From Paramecium sonneborni (lineage: Eukaryota > Ciliophora > Oligohymenophorea > Peniculida > Parameciidae), in the NCBI GenBank assembly GCA_905182985.1, contig CAJJDN010000020.1, positions 64,021 to 128,020 of the forward strand: a stretch of 64,000 nucleotides of DNA. The letters run 5' to 3'. How positions within the stretch are numbered: the stretch's first letter is position 1; each line of letters begins with the position of its first letter. A program made the translations under genes and the position numbers. The notes under the pieces were generated by a model. The model was not told the DNA's origin. It worked only from the letters and a program-made list of their open reading frames with translations, and did not search any database. This document shows positions 12,181-24,262 of this stretch, piece by piece.

Positions 12181-13770
12181 CAATTCTATTGTTATGAAGC
12201 AAATAATTCTGATTAAATAAGGCTTTAAACTTAGTCAGATTTAAATCTAATATTATTACACAAAACATTTAAATCCTTTATTGAATTATATTGATAATCT
12301 TATTATTTGCAAAATAAAAATTTATCAATCATGGATAGTTTTGTAACTAACAATTCTATAATCGAATTTAAATTAGAGGAAGATACTTAAATCCAAAGTT
12401 ATAAATTTGATGATGATAAGATAAATAGAATTTAGAGTTTTAAGTTAATTCAGATTCTAATTAGAATCGTACAGTAAATTTGACCGTCATATATAAATAC
12501 TTAAAGTCACAAATTTCAAATTTAATTATCAAAAACTTCTAAAAAAACAATCCAATAATTTATATAGTTTTACTATTTTATTAGTATATTAGTCCCTAAA
12601 TAATAATAATAATAAAACTTTCTTCATCGAATCAAGAGATTAAAAACTTTAAAATAAATTTTCTTTGAGATGATAGATAGCATACATAAAATACTTTATC
12701 AATTTCTGAAAAAAAAAAAATATGTATAAATGATCAATTAAAACAAGATTATATAAAAATAAATTAAAAAAATATCTAATCTCCAAAAACAAAATTTAGT
12801 TTACTAGCATTTATTACAAAATGAATTTTAAATTCAAATGGATACTTCAAGTGTTTATAAACCATCTTGAGATGTCAATTTAATTAAAAAATAGTTTCCA
12901 AATGAAAACAATCCCTTTTTCTGCTTTGATAATATATATTGATAAAAAAAATTATTATAACAACACCAATCTTCTCCTAATACCATTAAGATAGCTGCAT
13001 AATAGTAGAAATAAAAAATAAAATGATTTTTATTGTTTTTAATTTACCTCACTTAAATTTCTCAGTATTATTTTTCAGTTTTATAAAATGATTAAAAAAT
13101 ATTTATTAATTGTTTTATTTAAATTTTACAAATTTTCTTATTTGATAAAGAATAAAGAATTCTTTAACAAAAATCAACAATAGTTTATTCTTTTATCTTA
13201 ACTAATTCTAATTTAGATTATTTTAATTAATTTATATTCAAAAGTTATAGTTCCAATTAAATTTAACCTATACATCAATTTTTTATAATTATTTATATGA
13301 AATTAGCTATTCATATAACCTTAATCTAATATATAATTTCACATTAAATCAAACTATTCAATTGACTTTTAATCACTTTATTTCTTTAGAGCTTTATCAT
13401 TAAAATCATATCGGGAAGAAATTAATGGGATAAAATGATAAATAAAATTTTCAATAAACCTTATATGAGATTAAAATATCTAACAAAAATTTTAATTTTA
13501 GAAACACTCTCTATGAAAATATGGAATTTATATTTCACTAAATAATTTAGATAAAATGATAAAAAATTAAATTTAAAAGATTGAAATATTTCTCGAACAA
13601 CAAATTAGGATAACCAATTTTAATAAATACTTATGTTATAACTTCAGAATAATTGAAAATACTAATCTTATTGAAAATAGATTTCATATAGTAAAACTTA
13701 CAGTAATAATCCTCTTTTATATGATTTAAAAACCAAATTTTTTGAGCAAATTTTTAAATTATTAACTATA
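12181..13770. other. Long AT-rich stretch, no firm gene
   Basis: About 1.6 kb without a convincing gene, unusual for this compact DNA. Two weak candidates: a 50-codon plus-strand frame at 12331-12483 (MDSFVTNNSIIEFKLEED...), and a short minus-strand frame around 12880-12990 (MVLGEDWCCYNNFFYQY...). Both could be remnants of decayed genes. A/T homopolymer tracts are frequent. Confidence 0.4.
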
Positions 13771-14068
13771 ATGGGTATTTGTCATTCAAGAAAAAACTTT
13801 TAAAATCCTATGAATACAAATCCTACTTCATATTATTCCTCAAACCCTTCCATTTTATAAAAGATAACCAATACAAAAGAAAGTATATAAAAACCTAATT
13901 TAAACTTCATTATTCCTTGTTAGCCCACAAATTACGATCCTTCAAGTAATTAATTTTCTTATTCAAGATCCTCATAGATAATTTAATGTTCTAATAAATG
14001 GTGTTCGATTTGAAATTATTAACTCAATTGAAAACTGTATTTTTTCGATTGAAAATCTAGAGGAATGA
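13771..14068 (+). CDS. Small N-acylated protein, paralogue of 16500-16794
   Basis: Encodes 91 residues with one 22-nt intron at 13946-13967. It starts MGICHSRKN, a fit to N-myristoylation at Gly2 with a palmitoylatable Cys4. The middle is polar, and the conserved C-terminal part reads SNPHRQFNVLINGVRFEIIN. The gene at 16500-16794 has the same length, the same intron position and phase, and the matching segment TNPHRQYNVVLNGVIFAVVN, so the two are clearly paralogues. No known domain. A small membrane-tethered signalling or cytoskeletal protein is inference. Confidence 0.75.
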
Positions 14069-14350
14069 CCTAAATCTATGCTATTAATTATATGTTGATA
14101 TTTTATAAAACGAAAATGTATTATTTTCAATTTTCTATAAGAACATATTAAGATAATATTTTTAATTTCATGAAATAAATTTTATTCATTATGTCTCTTT
14201 TCGGTAAAATATAATGAAAATAGAGGAACTTAAGCCCTAATGTACTCTTTTTCATGAAAACTTAAGAATATAATATTTCCAGAATTGCAAGTTTAATATG
14301 ATTTTAATTATTATTCTTTTATATTAATTTAATTGACTAGTATTAATATT

Positions 14351-15527
14351 TCAGAGATCAGATATGCTTCTTCTAATAAAACTTTATTTTCCATTTAAAT
14401 TTCCATCATCAGCTTGTTATTATTATTATAAAATAATCTAAATATTTTAATTATTATTTACCTATGTTTAAAATGATTTCTTAAGACTCTCTAATTAATA
14501 TGAATATGCCTAGTCTAATCTTCTCTTCTAGTTCTCCATCATTTGACTGAATTACATATTATTAGTTTAAGAGTGTATTTCTAATTTTTCTAGTAATGCT
14601 TCTTATTCTATTATTGTATCATTTTAAGTTTTAATTATTAAGCTTTACTTGTAGGTTTCTTCGTTTAATTCATTACACTTCAAAGTAAGCTAATATTATA
14701 AATCATAAGAATACCTATTCATAAGAATTATGAATTTGTTAAATTTAGTTTTTTTAATTCTCTAATTCCAACTCATATTGCTACACTACTACTTCATAAT
14801 CTTTTTTAAGTGATTATTCTTTTAATTAATTTTCATTAATATTTTAATATTATTAGTTTTATTATTTCAATAATTCTAACTTTAATTTTTTTATGTCCTT
14901 CTCATTTTATTCAATTATTGATGTTTTCTCTAATAATACTAATTTTTAAAATTAAATTTATGAAACTTAATTATTTATTTATTCTTTAAGATTTTTCTCT
15001 TTTTATATTAATTCATCAAATTTTCCCAACACTTCTTGCTTCTCTTTATCATGTTATTTTAATAATTTTGTGTAATAATTCTAAATTTCTTCTATACGCA
15101 ATTTTTGTAATTCATTTAGTAAATCTTCTTTTTAAGGCTGTTCTTATTTTAATTTATGAATTTCTTCTTAATATTTTGAGATTAATGTGATAATATCTGA
15201 TGATTCCTTTTTTAAATTTTATATCTTTAAGTTACTAATTTATTCTTATTAATTTAACTGAGCTCTATATTTTTAGTTAGTATGAATTAAAGTTTCTATT
15301 TCAATGTTCTTAATTCCTATAATTTCTTTTAATTTGTTTATTTCCTATTCATTAATTTTTTACACCCCTAACAAACCTTATTTTTATGTCTCCAAAAGAC
15401 TTTCATATTATTATTTTGTTTTTGTTCTTATTAATTCTAGTTATATTTAATGGTCTTTCAGTAATATTGATTATTTATTTCTAATTTGCTCTAATTCAGA
15501 TCTTAAATGGACACAATCGCAACTCAT
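14351..15527 (-). CDS. Long coiled-coil protein
   Basis: Encodes 383 residues with one 25-nt intron. Starts MSCDCVHLRSELEQIRNK, then almost continuous coiled coil rich in Gln, Glu, Lys, Leu and Ile to residue ~350, ending in a basic, Ser-containing tail (FIRRSISDL). A further 24-nt GT...TAG segment near the 3' end keeps the frame and may be an intron, which would shorten the product to 375. The same frame stays open upstream to an ATG at 15785, but that part looks like intergenic DNA, so I used 15527. Cytoskeletal role plausible, unproven. Confidence 0.7.
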
Positions 15528-16499
15528 CTATTTATTATAATATTAGACTATAAAATTAAATAACTATTTGTTATTATAAATAAATTAAAAGTTTATTTAT
15601 TTTAAACGAACTTTATTTATGCTGTTCTTAATAATTTCATCAGATAAATAAACACATAAATTGAATGATCCATATATATTTAATTTTATGAGATTAATAA
15701 CAAAGTTGAAAAATCCTGAAATATGACTAAATTTTATTTGATTTTTAAGAACCAAAAGAGGATGGAATTCCACTTTTAAATTCATTAATTTATATTAAGA
15801 ATAATATCTATCTATTATAACCTACAACAACATTAAATTATATTATAAACCAGAACTATATTATCAAAAAATAATTAAATATAGGGTTTTACATATTCCT
15901 TTGATTTTTAAAATTTATTTTTATATTTCAAGTTTTTTTAATTTTTGTTCGATAATGCAAATTCTATTGGTCTATTCTTTTAATATAAAGAAATGTCCAT
16001 GATAATTTGAAATATTCTAAAATATATTGATTATCCATAACCCATTAAACTTAAAATATAAGGTTTTGTATTTCATTAAAAAATAAACTCTTAAAAAGAA
16101 AGCTCATAATAAAAAAATTTATTTGATCATTCTCTGAAATTTATATATTTTTTAAATTAACTTTAAATATAGGTATTTTATTTTGCAAATTTATTTAAAT
16201 TAATGCAAATTTAAAATTAACGAATTCTTAAATCGATAAACAAGTTATTTATTTTTGCAATATAAAATGAGGTTTTTTTTAAACTTTGTCAATAGGTTTA
16301 TAAATCCAATAAAATCAATATGGTCTTAAAATATTTCCATTTTATCTATTAAACAGATTTCAAATGAATAGTTTAATAGATTATGTATTTTGCAAAAGTA
16401 GCTGGCATAATCTGAAAATTTGTCTTAAAACAATAAAAATTATCAATATTTGTATCTCTTTATATTAGTACATATTAATTATTATTTTAATTTAAAAGG
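15528..16499. other. AT-rich intergenic stretch
   Basis: About 970 bp between the coiled-coil gene and the second small acylated protein gene. Frames present are poor in Asp, Glu and Gly, as expected of random AT-rich DNA. The minus-strand frame at 15597-15785 is in frame with the coiled-coil gene but is probably not coding. Confidence 0.5.
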
Positions 16500-16794
16500 A
16501 TGGGAGTTTGTGTTTCAAAGGAAAAGAAAAATAAGAGGTTTAAATATGCTACAAAGTCTTAATTGAGTCTTTAAAATTTTACGATGACTTAAGATAAACA
16601 AACTATTAATTTGTATCACTAAACTAAAATTCATACAGGAGCCTAACCAAAAGAATATGATTATACAAGTATCAATATATATTTATATAGATCCACATAG
16701 ATAATACAATGTTGTACTGAATGGAGTGATTTTTGCAGTTGTCAATTCAGTAGAGAAATCTTTAAATGAAGAGCAAATAGATAATGAAATATGA
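16500..16794 (+). CDS. Small N-acylated protein, paralogue of 13771-14068
   Basis: Encodes 90 residues with one 22-nt intron (GTATCAATATATATTTATAG-type, phase 1) at the same place as in the paralogue. N-terminus MGVCVSKEKK carries Gly2 and Cys4, the usual pattern for myristoylation plus palmitoylation. The C-terminal block TNPHRQYNVVLNGVIFAVVN is shared with the 13.8 kb copy; the linker between differs strongly, which argues for an old duplication with constraint on both ends. Function unknown. Confidence 0.75.
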
Positions 16795-17047
16795 TTCATA
16801 TATTTTTAAATATAAAGAATATTCTATCGTTATAGATTACCCTTTCAAATTAATACAATTAGAATTCACATTTTTGAAATGTTTCTACCAAATATATCTT
16901 ATTAATAACCATATAATAATTAATAATATAATTACGAAATATCAATATTAACGATTGAAAAACAATTGAAGAAAAGCTATTATAAGTTGGAAAATTGTCA
17001 GATTATCCTTATTTGAAATATACAGAATATTATTGTTCAAATTTATT

Positions 17048-17799
17048 TCACTAAAACATTTGTAATATCCCAAAAATACCAATAAAATATCTTGTATTTT
17101 TAGTAGAAAAAAGGTTTTCATTTGGTTACTCTTCAAGAAGCCTTAATTTATCTTCTAAATAATCAAGATTCTATAATTCTGAAATATTTTCCTTCTTTCT
17201 TTTCAATTATATAGACTCTCTTAGAATATCAATATTTGTTTTATTAAAAAAGGAACAAATTTCTCTTACTATTAGAATTAAAGATATTTCTTGAATCTTT
17301 ATAAATGAAAAGAATTCGAAATAAGTAAAATCAAATAATGGAAGTCTAATCATAATAAATTCATTTACTTAATAATTTCTGTAGTTAATAATAATGATGC
17401 TTCTAAGGAGAAAATAACTAATATAACATAGAGTACAGAATTAACAATCTTTTCATACTTCTCTTAATAAAATAAAGGGAAAAAAATTAAGAAAACTCCT
17501 AATTAGAAATTAAATGCATTAATGATAAAAGTCTATTAAAAATGCTCTGATCTCAAAAGATTTAAATCATCATCCTAAATGTTATACTTTTCATAGTATA
17601 ATATTCTTTCATTATTTTTTTCAATCTTTGGACATTCTATTTGATGACAATTTTAAGGTTTAAGTGTTAAGAAGGTTAATATTTAGATTCCAATTATAAG
17701 CGTAAATATTAAAATTCTTATTTGCTTGGAAAGTCCTCCAATAAAAATATTTATTCCAAAAGGAAGAAGTGTTAAAAAATTTTCTAAATTCTTATCCAT
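17048..17799 (-). CDS. Small multi-pass membrane protein
   Basis: Encodes 242 residues with one 23-nt intron. Three clear hydrophobic segments occur (IRILIFTLIIGIQILTFL; QLGVFLIFFPLFY; SVLYVILVIFSLEASLLL) and a weaker fourth near the C-terminus (YFIGIFGILQM). A Cys/His-containing loop (NCHQIECPK) lies between the first two. The stop at 17048 is read directly; an alternative splice could extend the tail. No family recognised. Confidence 0.6.
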
Positions 17800-17905
17800 T
17801 AAATATAATTGATTATTTATTTATCTTTTTATTTTTAAGAATCCTACACTAATTGTTTTCAATTTTATAAGTTTAAAAAAAGAAGAATCATTAAGAGTAT
17901 GCTAA

Positions 17906-17955
17906 TTTCTAGCAAAATTTAAATATATTTTGAATATATTAAATTTTGCTAGAAA
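17906..17955. repeat. Near-perfect inverted repeat in a divergent promoter
   Basis: Two arms of about 22 bp (TTTCTAGCAAAATTT... and its reverse complement) flank a short T-rich centre, with one indel between arms. It lies in the 163-bp gap between the membrane protein gene (start 17799, leftward) and the next gene (start 17963, rightward), ending 8 bp before that ATG. It could be a symmetric binding site for a regulator, a hairpin in the 5' UTR, or a relic of a small mobile element. Confidence 0.7.
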
Positions 17956-17962
17956 AATAAAT

Positions 17963-18580
17963 ATGCTGGATGATATTTCTAGTTCAAAGAGTTGTTTAGA
18001 ACTAGATCTTGGGCCTGAGAACTAAGCTCATTTTTTAGAAAAGTATTTTTATGATTTGATCACTGATAATTGTGAGCAATTATTAACAAATACTTTATAT
18101 AGAACCTTAATTGAACAAATTTAAGATAAGAAAACTTTAGAAACAATCTTAAGTAGATATATTTAAGAACAAATTGATTTGTAATAACGTTAAAAGATTC
18201 ATTCTAAATATTTTTTTGCCAAATAATCTGTTTCTCTAAAGAAATTAATCTAAAAATTCAGACAATTATTAGTTCCAGAAGAAAATATTAATAATACTAG
18301 TAGTACATTAAGTTAATCATTTGAAAAAAAAAATAAAAGTGGATTTTTCCAAAATTCAGATTTTTTAGAACTCTATCAAAACGAAATTTTTAGGGATTTT
18401 GGAGAATTGAACAAAGGAGAGTTAATTTATATAGATGTTAAATTTCGTATTACAAATTCATAATTAAAGGAAGAACTTTACAAAATAAGATCTCATATAT
18501 TAAAATAGTTGCTTTATTAAACAAACACTGATGAAAAGTAAAAATTTATATTGATATAGTTTCTTTTAAACATTTAATGA
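17963..18580 (+). CDS. Unknown protein (205 aa)
   Basis: One exon of 206 codons from ATG 17963 to TGA 18578. The protein is mostly helical, with acidic and Gln-rich parts (SSSKSCLELDLGPENQAHF at the start, LYQNEIFRDFGELNKGEL later). No signal peptide, membrane segment or known motif. The 10-bp gap to the next gene suggests a very short intergenic region and not an operon. Confidence 0.7.
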
Positions 18581-18590
18581 TTATTATCAA

Positions 18591-19032
18591 ATGAAAACAA
18601 TTACAGTTCTTTTGTTTGTTAATGGAGATATTAATTTTGATTATGAAAAATATTTTGATTTAAAGGAATTATATGTAGGATAAAAAAAATTCTAGATTAA
18701 ATTGAAAGTAAATTATTTACATATTTTTTAAGGTATGTTATGTTTCAGCTAACAGATTGTAGTCAAATTTTTGTCTTTAAAACAACATTATGAATCATTC
18801 AATTACTTAATAAAATATGGCATTTTATGAATTGAAAAGATATGGATAATGCAAAATAATTATCAATAAAACAATTGGGGAATTAAGAAAGATGAAATAA
18901 AAAGCAAATTATAGGATTTTTAAAGATTATAAATTTTATATTTTGATAGGAGGAATAGCAGCTGTTGGATTATTGTGGAATGCCTTTTCTAAATAGGAGA
19001 ATAATGCTAGAAAAATATTTAGATAATAATGA
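18591..19032 (+). CDS. Small protein with a C-terminal membrane anchor
   Basis: Encodes 138 residues with one 25-nt intron ending AAG. Residues 1-40 resemble a beta-rich fold (MKTITVLLFVNGDINFDYEK). Near the C-terminus, YILIGGIAAVGLLWNAF is a single hydrophobic helix followed by a charged tail (SKQENNARKIFRQQ), a tail-anchored layout. Possibly an ER or mitochondrial outer-membrane protein. No family recognised. Confidence 0.65.
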
Positions 19033-19081
19033 GTTATACTGTTATTAATTAATAAAATTTATTTATTTAACTGCTAATAGA

Positions 19082-19882
19082 ATGAACTAACCAAATCATG
19101 TTATTTCAGAGAATCTCGTGATTTCATAACCACTATATGATAATGATTAAGCAGCACAATCCATTTATGATAAATATTTGAAAGAGTGTTCATTGATTCC
19201 AATTAGATTAATTGAAGAATCAAAGGAAACATAAGAAAGACCTTTTGCAGGAACAAGATAAAGTAGTCAATAACAATCGAATTAGAGAAATGAACATAAT
19301 ATTTAAGAATTTAGTTCTTTAGAAAGAGAATAAAGAAACAGAAACTAATAACAAATGTAGTAGGTAAATTATTAATAGGATCATCAACATTAATATTATC
19401 AAAATAATTTAATGAGATATCCTTATTAAGATGTCTATTATCATTAGAGATAATATAATTAATTATAAAATTATTATTAAGATTAATATTAGTATCATTA
19501 ACATAGAAGGAATTAATAACAATATAGAATGGAATAAGAATATTATGGTCATCATATGAGGAGATAAGAATAAGGAAGAAGAAGAATGCATCATCCTTAA
19601 CCAAAATATGGATTAGATTAAAATGAAATAGCAGCATTAAGTGAAATAGTTTATAGATAGAGTAGAGCTTAATGTTGGGAGGATGAAAACAAGAAATGTA
19701 GTATTTGTATTTCTCATTTTGAAGAAAATGAAAAAATTCGATTTTTGCCATGCTTACATAGGTATATATTGTTTATTTATTTTTGATTTCATTCAGGATG
19801 TATTGATTCTTGGTTATCCACTAAGGGATCATGTCCATTATGTAAAAAATATGTCAGATCCTTAGTTTAATAATTTTCATGA
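19082..19882 (+). CDS. RING-H2 E3 ubiquitin ligase, with a non-canonical intron
   Basis: The first ~170 residues are Gln, Asn, Tyr and His-rich low-complexity sequence. The C-terminal RING-H2 reads KCSICISHFEENEKIRFLPC, then LHRFHSGCIDSWL, then CPLC, with all eight zinc ligands. The exon break falls inside the RING: removing 19762-19785 (24 nt, GT...TTG) restores CLHRFHSGC, but its 3' end is TTG and not AG. The only nearby AG (35-nt option) shifts the frame into a stop. Total 258 residues with the 24-nt removal. Family knowledge: RING-H2 proteins pass ubiquitin from E2 enzymes to targets. Confidence 0.8.
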
Positions 19883-19957
19883 GATACAAATTATATATAT
19901 ATATTATAACTTCAACATAATTAATAATTATTAATAAGGAAAATACAAAATGGAAAA

Positions 19958-20689
19958 TCATTTATTAGAATTATCAGGAAAAAATTTCGTTTTTTAAGAA
20001 ACAAATTTTCTTTTTACTTTTATAGGTGGTTATATTTCATCCTCTTCTTTTATAACTTCTGTTGCTATTCTTCCATTTTGAAGATTAATTACCTTAACCC
20101 GATTTTAAAATTCAACTTTTCTTTATGCATTTTAGTCATCTAATTATGAATTTTCTGAATCCTATTATATCAAAGTTTCTAAATTGGTTTAACTTTAGGT
20201 TTAATTCTTTCCTTTTCTATTGAATCTATTTTAAATTGTTCTTTATGATTCTTAATTTGGAAAACTCAATTATTCCTCTATCATTTTAATAAACATATGT
20301 GATTCTTTTCTTTATTTATGAAGTCCAGGTAAAATAATATGAGAATCACTAAGAGAATTTTACTGAGAGAAAATATTGTTTAATTATGTTTTGAGTTAAT
20401 AGTGTTTAGATTCTGGCATTAGGTTTAATGGTTTATTTATTAGTTAGGAAGAGTTTTATTAAATTTTAGGAAATCGAATATTGATTTCTTAAACTCTATC
20501 TGTCTAAGCACCTTATTAATAGATGGCTTCTGTTTTTAAAGGTACAAAAAGTTCACTTTCTTTAAGTTAATCTAGATTATTAAGAAATTAAGCAGGTTTT
20601 AAAGACCTTGTAATTTAAGGATTAGATTAATGTGAATTATCAACTTTTAAATCAGGTTGGGAAGCTATTTTATGATGAAGAGCTAACAT
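19958..20689 (-). CDS. Unknown Gln/Asn-rich protein (243 aa)
   Basis: One exon, ATG 20689 to TGA 19958. Composition is polar (Gln, Asn, Ser) with no membrane segment. Some order is hinted at in SDSHIILPGLHKQRKESHMF and in the C-terminal VKVINLQNGRIATEVIKEED, which is followed by a basic tail. No domain recognised. Probably real because of its length, codon use and lack of TGA. Confidence 0.65.
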
Positions 20690-20974
20690 TAATAATAATT
20701 TATGTCAGAAAAAACTTGAAATTTATAATCTTATCATATTATAGATGTTAATATTGAATGATAAAATTAATTATAATTTGTAATACTTAAGTTGTATTTG
20801 CTGATCTTGATTTAAATATTCATATCTAGTCAAAAAATATCTTTAAAGAATAATAGAGAGAGTAGAAAGATTTAACTTATTAGTAAGTATTTATTCTTTT
20901 ATTTAATTTTATTGGATAATAATATTAAAATTAATTTATTGATGAGAATTATTAATAAAAATTACAATAAATTT

Positions 20975-21790
20975 TCAGGAATTTTATTCAATAATTTCAT
21001 TATTCACAGATTATTTATTTAATCTTCTGGTTTTTTTATTTTTTATTTTATGTCTTCTTTTATTTATAGTTTTATTTAATTTTTGAATTTTTTTTTTAAT
21101 TGATAAAGGATTAGGACCTTTAGCTGGTTTTTTAATTTTAATAGCTAATTCTTTAGCTAATTTTCTTTCTTTTTCCATTCTTTTTTCTGCTTGTAATTTT
21201 TTGATTTCTTTTTGAATAGGTAAAATAATTAATTTTTCTTTTTCATTAGGTAAATATTTTATTTCTTTGAGACTTTTAATATTCATTTTACAAGTTTTTG
21301 ATGGTTCTGCCATTTCAAATAGATTATTTTAAAATAGATAACAAACAGGCACATGATCAATTTATAATAAATTGGATCTTAATTCATCATCTTAAGTACA
21401 AATCCAAAAGAAATTGTTAATTCCACCAAATTCAGGTTTTGGTTAGACAATATCAATTAGACATTCCGCTGGACTGACACCATCAATATGTTTACAATTG
21501 ATTTTAGATAATCCTTAAGCATATTTAAAAACTCTAGGAAATAAGTGTTATAAACTTGTTAATTCTCTTAAGACACAAAGTGTAGTATGTTTCCATATTT
21601 TAGCTTTTGTATATTTGAAAAGTTGCTTTAGATAATTATATACTTTTACTTTATCAAGATCTACATTATGATCAAGCATTTATTTAATAAAATTTCCATC
21701 AAAGACTAATTGATAAGGTGGTTGAAATGAAAAATTGATTCGATAAAAGGAAAGATTCTTTTTGAATCCTTTAGTCTTTTTAGCTTTCAT
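20975..21790 (-). CDS. UTP23: UTP23-type small-subunit processome protein
   Basis: One exon of 271 residues. The PIN-like domain fold is visible in NLSFYRINFSFQPPYQLVFD, then ATTLCVLRELTS-like LWKHTTLCVLRELTSLQHLF, the Cys/His cluster INCKHIDGVSPAECLIDIV, and NFFWICTQDDELRSNL. The tail holds PAKGPNPLSIKKK, the signature shared by UTP23 and FCF1, and a lysine/arginine-rich nuclear end. Family knowledge: UTP23 binds U3/snR30 snoRNA sites and is needed for 18S rRNA maturation; its PIN site is usually inactive. FCF1 is the close alternative, but the Cys cluster and tail favour UTP23. Confidence 0.85.
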
Positions 21791-21819
21791 TAAAAATTAA
21801 AAATAAATTATAATAAAAG
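21791..21819. promoter_or_regulatory. 29-bp bidirectional promoter UTP23/RBX1
   Basis: Only 29 bp, all A/T apart from one G, separates the start codons of UTP23 (leftward) and RBX1 (rightward). Both 5' UTRs and the shared promoter must fit here or overlap the coding sequences. Inferred from gene positions. Confidence 0.6.
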
Positions 21820-22125
21820 ATGGATTAAAAACCAGAGAGAATATTTGAAATTAAAAAATGGAATGCAGTTGCATTATGGAGTTGGGATATAAAAGTTGAT
21901 AATTGTGCAATATGTAAAAATCATATAATGGAAAAATGTATTGAATGTGATGCATAAGAAGGATAAGGAGAATGTATTGTCGCATGGGGTACATGTAATC
22001 ATGTATAAATAATAAATAACTATTATAAATAGGCATATCATTTTCATTGCATAGAGAGATGGTTAAAGAATAGACAGACATGTCCATTAGATAATCGTAA
22101 TTGGGAATATTAAAAATATGGTTGA
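21820..22125 (+). CDS. RBX1: RBX1/ROC1 RING-H2 subunit of cullin-RING ligases
   Basis: Encodes 91 residues with one 30-nt intron. Near-identical to RBX1 of other eukaryotes: [68 protein letters not shown]. All zinc ligands of the three-metal RING-H2 are present, and the WNAV strand that inserts into the cullin is conserved. Family knowledge: RBX1 recruits E2 and NEDD8-charged E2 to SCF and other cullin ligases that drive cell-cycle proteolysis. The N-terminal tail is shorter than in animals. Confidence 0.97.
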
Positions 22126-22154
22126 ATATTTTAATTTTATATAATTAATAAAAA

Positions 22155-24262
22155 ATGGATAATTGTTATTAGTAGATAGAGATATTTATATCTGGAAGAT
22201 AATTAAAAGACTTGGATTATTTCAGCAAATCAGATCCATTTGTAATAGTGTATATGAAAATAAATAATTAATGGACAAAGATAGGGAGAACAGAAACAAT
22301 AGAAAATAATTTAAATCCTAATTTTAAGAAAACTTTTTAACTTGATTATGTGTTTGAGATAGTATAACCAATAAGATTTGAAATAAGAGATGATGATGGT
22401 AGTAATTCAGAACTGATTGGTTAAATAGAAACAACAGTTGGTGCATTATTTGGAGCAAAAAATTAGACATCAATTTTAGAGCTTGGATAGAAAAGAGGAA
22501 AACTTATTGTAAGATGTGATAAGATATAAGAAGGTAATGAAGTTATGATAATGAAATGGACTGGAGTAAAACTTATGAATACAGATGGTTGGTTTGATAA
22601 ATCAGATCCATTTCTAAGATTTTATAGATAAAGAGATGATTCAACTTACATTTAAACACATGAAACTGAAGTTATTTAAGATAATCTAAATCCTTTATGG
22701 AAAACCTTCGAAATATAGACTGTTAAGTTAGCACATTCAAATGATAAGAAGATTAAGATCGAATGTTGGGATTGGGAGAAAAGTGGAAAACATTAATTTA
22801 TAGGAGAATTAATAACTACAATATAAGAATTATAATAAAATAGAGAATATTAATTGACTAATCCTAAACATAAAAATCCAGGAAGATTAAGATTGGATTA
22901 ATATAATACATATGTCAAACCAAATTTTTAAGATTATGTATAATAATATATATAATAATTAATTAGATTAGAGGAGGATTATAACTTAATTTAATGGCTG
23001 CAATAGATTTTACTGGTTCTAATGGAGCACCTCATTAACCAGGAAGTTTACATTTTCGATCACCCAATTAACTTAATTAATATTAAATAGCAATTAATGC
23101 AGTTGGAGAAATCTTACTTGCCTATGATTATGATAAAATGATTCCATGTTATGGTTTCGGTGCTAATTTGAATTATCCAACTATGAGATCACATTAAGTT
23201 TCACATTGTTTCCCATTATCCGGAGACCCTAATTAAATCAATGCTTACGAATTATAAGGAATTGCTAATCTTTATAATTATGCTCTTGCTAATGTTACAT
23301 TCTCTGGTCCCACATATTTTGGACCTATCATTTAAGAAGCACTTAGACAAATTTATTAATAATAATAAACTGAACAAAATGTATACATTTAAATTAATCT
23401 TATAGGTTTATACTATATTATTAATTTTAACTGATGGAATCATACATGATATGGAATAAACTAAATAATTAATTGTTAATAGTTCTAGACTACCTTTATC
23501 AATCATTATTATTGGTGTTGGTAATGAAAACTTTTAAATGATGGAAGAACTTGATGGAGATTCAGGTAATCATATATTCTAATTATTGTAGGTCTTTATG
23601 CTGGAAATAGAAGAGCAGAAAGAGATTTAGTTTAATTTGTTCCATTCCGTAATTTTGGTGGAAATCATATTAATTTAGCTAGACATGTTTTAGCTGAAAT
23701 CCCAGAACAAATTGTTAAATATCATTAACTTATAGGTAAAAAACCTAATCCACCTTAATTTGTTGATATTAATTAATTAGGCATGACTCAACCTAATTTA
23801 AATAATCCACAACTTGAATCATAACCACCATTAATACCTCCTAATGTTTATCCTTAAATTTAATAACCTAATATATAGCCTCCAATTTAATAACCTATGC
23901 AATCATAACTTCCATATTAATAATAAGTTCCACCATATGTTTCATAATAATCATCTACATAATAATATCCTCCTCAATAACAATCAGGATATCCTTATCA
24001 ATAAAATAATAATTATTAATAAACAATTCATCAATCCTAATAATAAGGTCGAACATCTGAATAAATTAATCCATCCAATTTTATGTATTAATAATATGGG
24101 CAATTACCTTAAAATAATAGATAGAGTTGCAATCTATAACAAGTTCCATATTAATAAGTACCACCAAATTAATTAAATAATTCCTTTATACCAAACCATT
24201 AATATCCTCCTATGAGTCAATCTCAACAAGGATTTGGCTAAATCAAAAATCCTATGGAATGA
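22155..24262 (+). CDS. Copine (two C2 domains plus vWA)
   Basis: Encodes 675 residues after three introns (29, 25 and 26 nt). C2A (residues ~5-125) has DYFSKSDPFVIVYMK and FEIRDDDGS; C2B (~135-260) has WFDKSDPFLRFY and IECWDWEKSGKH, with the Asp residues that bind Ca2+. The copine vWA domain follows: DYIRGGLQLNLMAAIDFTGS with a DxTxS-type metal site, CYGFGANL, ILTDGIIHDM, and VPFRNFGGN. Family knowledge: copines move to membranes on Ca2+ rise. An unusual Pro/Gln-rich tail of about 170 residues is appended, likely disordered. Begins 29 bp after the RBX1 stop. Confidence 0.93.

Noticed and set aside
12600..12615. Simple AAT microsatellite near 12.6 kb and similar short tracts
   Set aside because: Short tracts like this are expected by chance in DNA this AT-rich.
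19762..19796. Canonical 35-nt GT...CAG intron in the RING-H2 gene
   Set aside because: It removes two RING residues and shifts the frame to an immediate TGA.
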